Made by a program: the position numbers and the translations under genes | Notes under the pieces: generated by a model | Databases searched by the model: none | What the model saw: only the letters and a program-made list of their open reading frames with translations | Told to the model about the DNA's origin: nothing | From: Pseudomonas sp. WN033 | GTDB taxonomy: Bacteria > Pseudomonadota > Gammaproteobacteria > Pseudomonadales > Pseudomonadaceae | Reading direction: 5' to 3' | NCBI GenBank assembly: GCA_002287035.1 | Contig: NSKG01000002.1 | Location: 186,001 to 250,000 of the forward strand | DNA: 64,000 nucleotides | Shown: positions 62,139-64,000 of the stretch, piece by piece | Position numbering within the stretch: the stretch's first letter is position 1 | Layout of the letters: every line of letters starts with the position of its first letter

Positions 62139-62621
62139 TCAGCTACCGAAAAAGCCGAGAATCGTGTTCTTGGACCAATCGGCAACCAGCAAAAAATGAG
62201 GAATCAGCTCGGACTGTGTCCACCAGATATCACCCTCGACAGGGGCCAGGCTTAGCAGGCCAATAACCACCACGACCAGTAACACACCTCGGGCCGCACC
62301 GAAAATCATACCGAGAAAGCGGTCAGTCCCGCTCAGCCCCGTCACCCTGACAAGTTGACCAATCAGATAATTGATCAACCCACCCAGAATCAGGGTCAAC
62401 ACGAACAGAATGGCACAGGCAACGATAACCCGTAGCGATGGCGTTTCTATGTAGCCTGTGAGCAGATCAGCCAAAGCGCCGCCAAACATCCAGGCGACCA
62501 GCCCGGCGATCACCCAGGTCAACAATGACAGCGCTTCCTTGACGAAACCACGCGCAAGGCTGATCAAGGCGGAGATAGCTATAACACCGATGATCAACCA
62601 GTCGACCCAGACGAATGTCAC
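62139..62621 (-). CDS. cvpA: CvpA family membrane protein
   Basis: A 160-residue inner-membrane protein with four predicted helices (VDWLIIGVIAISALISLARG; LSLLTWVIAGLVAWMFGGAL; VIVACAILFVLTLILGGLIN; GAARGVLLVVVVIGLLSLAP). CvpA was named for colicin V production and is linked to envelope integrity and purF expression. The gene is upstream of purF, 57 bases apart, in the usual order. Confidence 0.93.
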   Translation of the reverse strand: MTFVWVDWLIIGVIAISALISLARGFVKEALSLLTWVIAGLVAWMFGGALADLLTGYIETPSLRVIVACAILFVLTLILGGLINYLIGQLVRVTGLSGTDRFLGMIFGAARGVLLVVVVIGLLSLAPVEGDIWWTQSELIPHFLLVADWSKNTILGFFGS

Positions 62622-62663
62622 TACAGGCTACCCGATAACGAAAGAACGCTATTCTAACAGACT

Positions 62664-63260
62664 CTAACGCGCACGAGTATTCGCATCATAGGCAACCACC
62701 AACCCCTGGTTACCGTGCTTGCGGGCCAGCTCATCGCGCAAGCTATTGGCTGCAGCACGCTCGACTAACGGCCCGACATAAACCCGCGTGATGCTACGCC
62801 CGTCAACCTGGACCGTAAGGGTGTAGGCGTTATAGCCTTCGCTACGCAGGGTTTGACGGAAGCTTTCGGCGTTGGCGGCATTGGAGAAGCTGCCGAGCTG
62901 GATTACCCAGTCGCCAGTCACTGTGACCGGAGCAGCAGGTGCGGGAGCAGCAGGAGCTGACACCGGCGGCTCAGGTGCAGCAGTTACAGCAGGAGCTGGC
63001 TCGGGAGCCGGTGCGACAGGAGGGAGTTCGGTAGGCAGGTCAGCGCCCGGCTCGGGTATTTCGGCGACCTCCGCCGGCTCAGGCAACTCAATCGGCGCTG
63101 CCACCTCAATTGGACGAGAGTCCAGCACAGGAGGCTCTGGCACTTCAACCTCAACCCGAACCGTTTCATCTTGCCCGGACAACAGCATCGGCAGGAATAC
63201 CACCGCCGCAATGATCAATACCAGCGCCCCAATGATGCGCTGCTTCAGACCTTCATCCAT
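62664..63260 (-). CDS. SPOR domain protein (DedD-like)
   Basis: A 198-residue single-pass membrane protein that targets denuded peptidoglycan at the division site. It has a short cytoplasmic N-terminus and membrane helix (RIIGALVLIIAAVVFLPMLL), a Pro/Ala/Glu-rich periplasmic linker, and a C-terminal SPOR domain of about 75 residues (GDWVIQLGSFSNAANAESFR; VDGRSITRVYVGPLVERAAA). ATG 63260 has AGGAG upstream and overlaps the end of folC by eight bases, so it is coupled to it. It is analogous to E. coli DedD. Confidence 0.92.
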   Translation of the reverse strand: MDEGLKQRIIGALVLIIAAVVFLPMLLSGQDETVRVEVEVPEPPVLDSRPIEVAAPIELPEPAEVAEIPEPGADLPTELPPVAPAPEPAPAVTAAPEPPVSAPAAPAPAAPVTVTGDWVIQLGSFSNAANAESFRQTLRSEGYNAYTLTVQVDGRSITRVYVGPLVERAAANSLRDELARKHGNQGLVVAYDANTRAR

Positions 63261-64000
63261 CGATCGGCTCCTGTGTCTGTTCAGAAAGCCAGAGTATGGC
63301 CTCTGCGACACAGAAAAACGACCCAAAAATCACGATCTCACTGTCAACCGGGGTTTGTTCGAGCTGGGCAACGATAGCCTCAGCCACCGAGTTGCATGAC
63401 TTGGCCTCAGCCCCCTGCCTCGCCAGCACTTGCGCCAGGACAATGGCCGAGCAACTACGCGGGCTTGGCAAGGGCGCAGTCAACCACTGGGAAAACTCAC
63501 CAAGCAGCGGTTCGACAACCCCTTGCATGTCCTTGTCGGCCAACAGCCCGAATACCGCCACGCGCGATCGGGGTCGCCGACGCAGTTCGCGGGCCAGAAA
63601 ACTGGAAGCCTGGGGGTTGTGCCCGACATCAAGACACAGCTCTCGCCACTGTCCGCGCCACAGCACCCGGCGCCGATCCACTCGTCCGGGCACATGCGCT
63701 TTGCGCAGCGCCTGAGCCAGCAGCGGGTCGGGCAAATCCAGTCCAGCGGCCCAGAACGCCTGGAGCGCCCCGGCCAGGTTGTCTCGCGGCAGACTGACCG
63801 CCGGCAACTCGACCCGCCGCTGCCGCCCCTTTGCATCCACGCCCTGCATACACCAGGCACCCTGCTCCAGCGCTGACCAGTGATAATCCCGGTCAAGTAG
63901 CAGCAGGCGAGCATCCAGGCGTTGCACCTCAGCCATAAAGGTATCGGGCAGATCGGTTTCACCAGACACCACCGGCCGACCGGCACGTATGATCCCAGCC
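63253..64000 (-). CDS. folC: Bifunctional folylpolyglutamate / dihydrofolate synthase, C-terminal part (partial)
   Basis: Adds glutamate to dihydropteroate and to folates. Only the C-terminal 249 codons are in the window; the gene continues past the right edge. The visible part begins AGIIRAGRPVVSGETDLP, includes the catalytic-domain sequence LCLDVGHNPQASSFLARELR and VAVFGLLADKDMQGVVEPLL, and ends FGSFFCVAEAILWLSEQTQE. It is the upstream neighbour of the SPOR-cvpA-purF-metZ genes. Confidence 0.95.
   Translation of the reverse strand, partial: AGIIRAGRPVVSGETDLPDTFMAEVQRLDARLLLLDRDYHWSALEQGAWCMQGVDAKGRQRRVELPAVSLPRDNLAGALQAFWAAGLDLPDPLLAQALRKAHVPGRVDRRRVLWRGQWRELCLDVGHNPQASSFLARELRRRPRSRVAVFGLLADKDMQGVVEPLLGEFSQWLTAPLPSPRSCSAIVLAQVLARQGAEAKSCNSVAEAIVAQLEQTPVDSEIVIFGSFFCVAEAILWLSEQTQEPIDG

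Overview
The window is 64 kb of a Pseudomonas-type gammaproteobacterial chromosome (genus Pseudomonas or a close relative such as Halopseudomonas, judged from protein content and gene order, not from a search). Several neighbourhoods match what I recall of P. aeruginosa: uvrB beside an aminotransferase gene; fadD2-fadD1 with a divergent lipase-phaJ pair and hrpA nearby; a VWA/MoxR pair beside cysK; putP-putA-pruR beside the second Lon protease asrA; and folC-SPOR-cvpA-purF-metZ. It is almost entirely core genome. I see no prophage, CRISPR array, complete insertion sequence, toxin-antitoxin or recognisable defence island.

Layout. 1-1.8 kb: uvrB (partial), a class I aminotransferase and tRNA-Asn. 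1.8-6.1 kb: an iron/heme surface-signalling cassette (ECF sigma, FecR anti-sigma, TonB receptor with an STN domain) behind a Fur box. 6.2-9.6 kb: azoreductase, a small exported protein, a LysR regulator, an alpha/beta hydrolase and a periplasmic cyclophilin. 9.7-13.4 kb: an acyltransferase, a DUF2057-like lipoprotein, a porin, and three copies of a GGATTGCC...GGCAATCC inverted-repeat element. 13.4-24.8 kb: lipid genes (beta-ketoacyl synthase III homologue, hydrolase, fadD1, fadD2, lipase, PhaJ-type hydratase) around hrpA. 24.9-31.5 kb: VWA/MoxR pair, cysK, aceK, a cold-shock gene with a long leader, a TetR regulator. 31.6-37.9 kb: oligopeptidase B and a two-gene RND efflux system without its own outer-membrane channel. 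38-46.3 kb: proline catabolism (putP, putA, pruR) and asrA. 46.4-54.5 kb: a short FimV-like protein, cmoAB, a thioesterase and the ycjX-ycjF-unknown operon. 54.5-59.1 kb: TM2 protein, queD, ycgL, rnd, a chemoreceptor and a ComEA-like protein. 59.2-64 kb: metZ, purF, cvpA, SPOR protein and folC (partial).

The least ordinary material is non-coding. Two related elements (50368-50538 and 58542-58842) share roughly 60-bp inverted arms but enclose completely different hairpin-rich cores. The second is flanked by a TTAC direct repeat that overlaps the stop codon of the comEA-like gene. Together they look like a non-autonomous, cargo-swapping repeat family. Other items worth a look are the orphan heme-like signalling cassette, an RND pump with an Asp-to-Asn change at a proton-relay position, a FimV-like protein that lacks the usual C-terminal domain, an uncharacterised third member of the ycjXF operon, and a small exported protein divergent from a LysR gene.

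Start codons were chosen by ribosome-binding site and family N-termini. No database search was possible; all names rest on recognition of family motifs.
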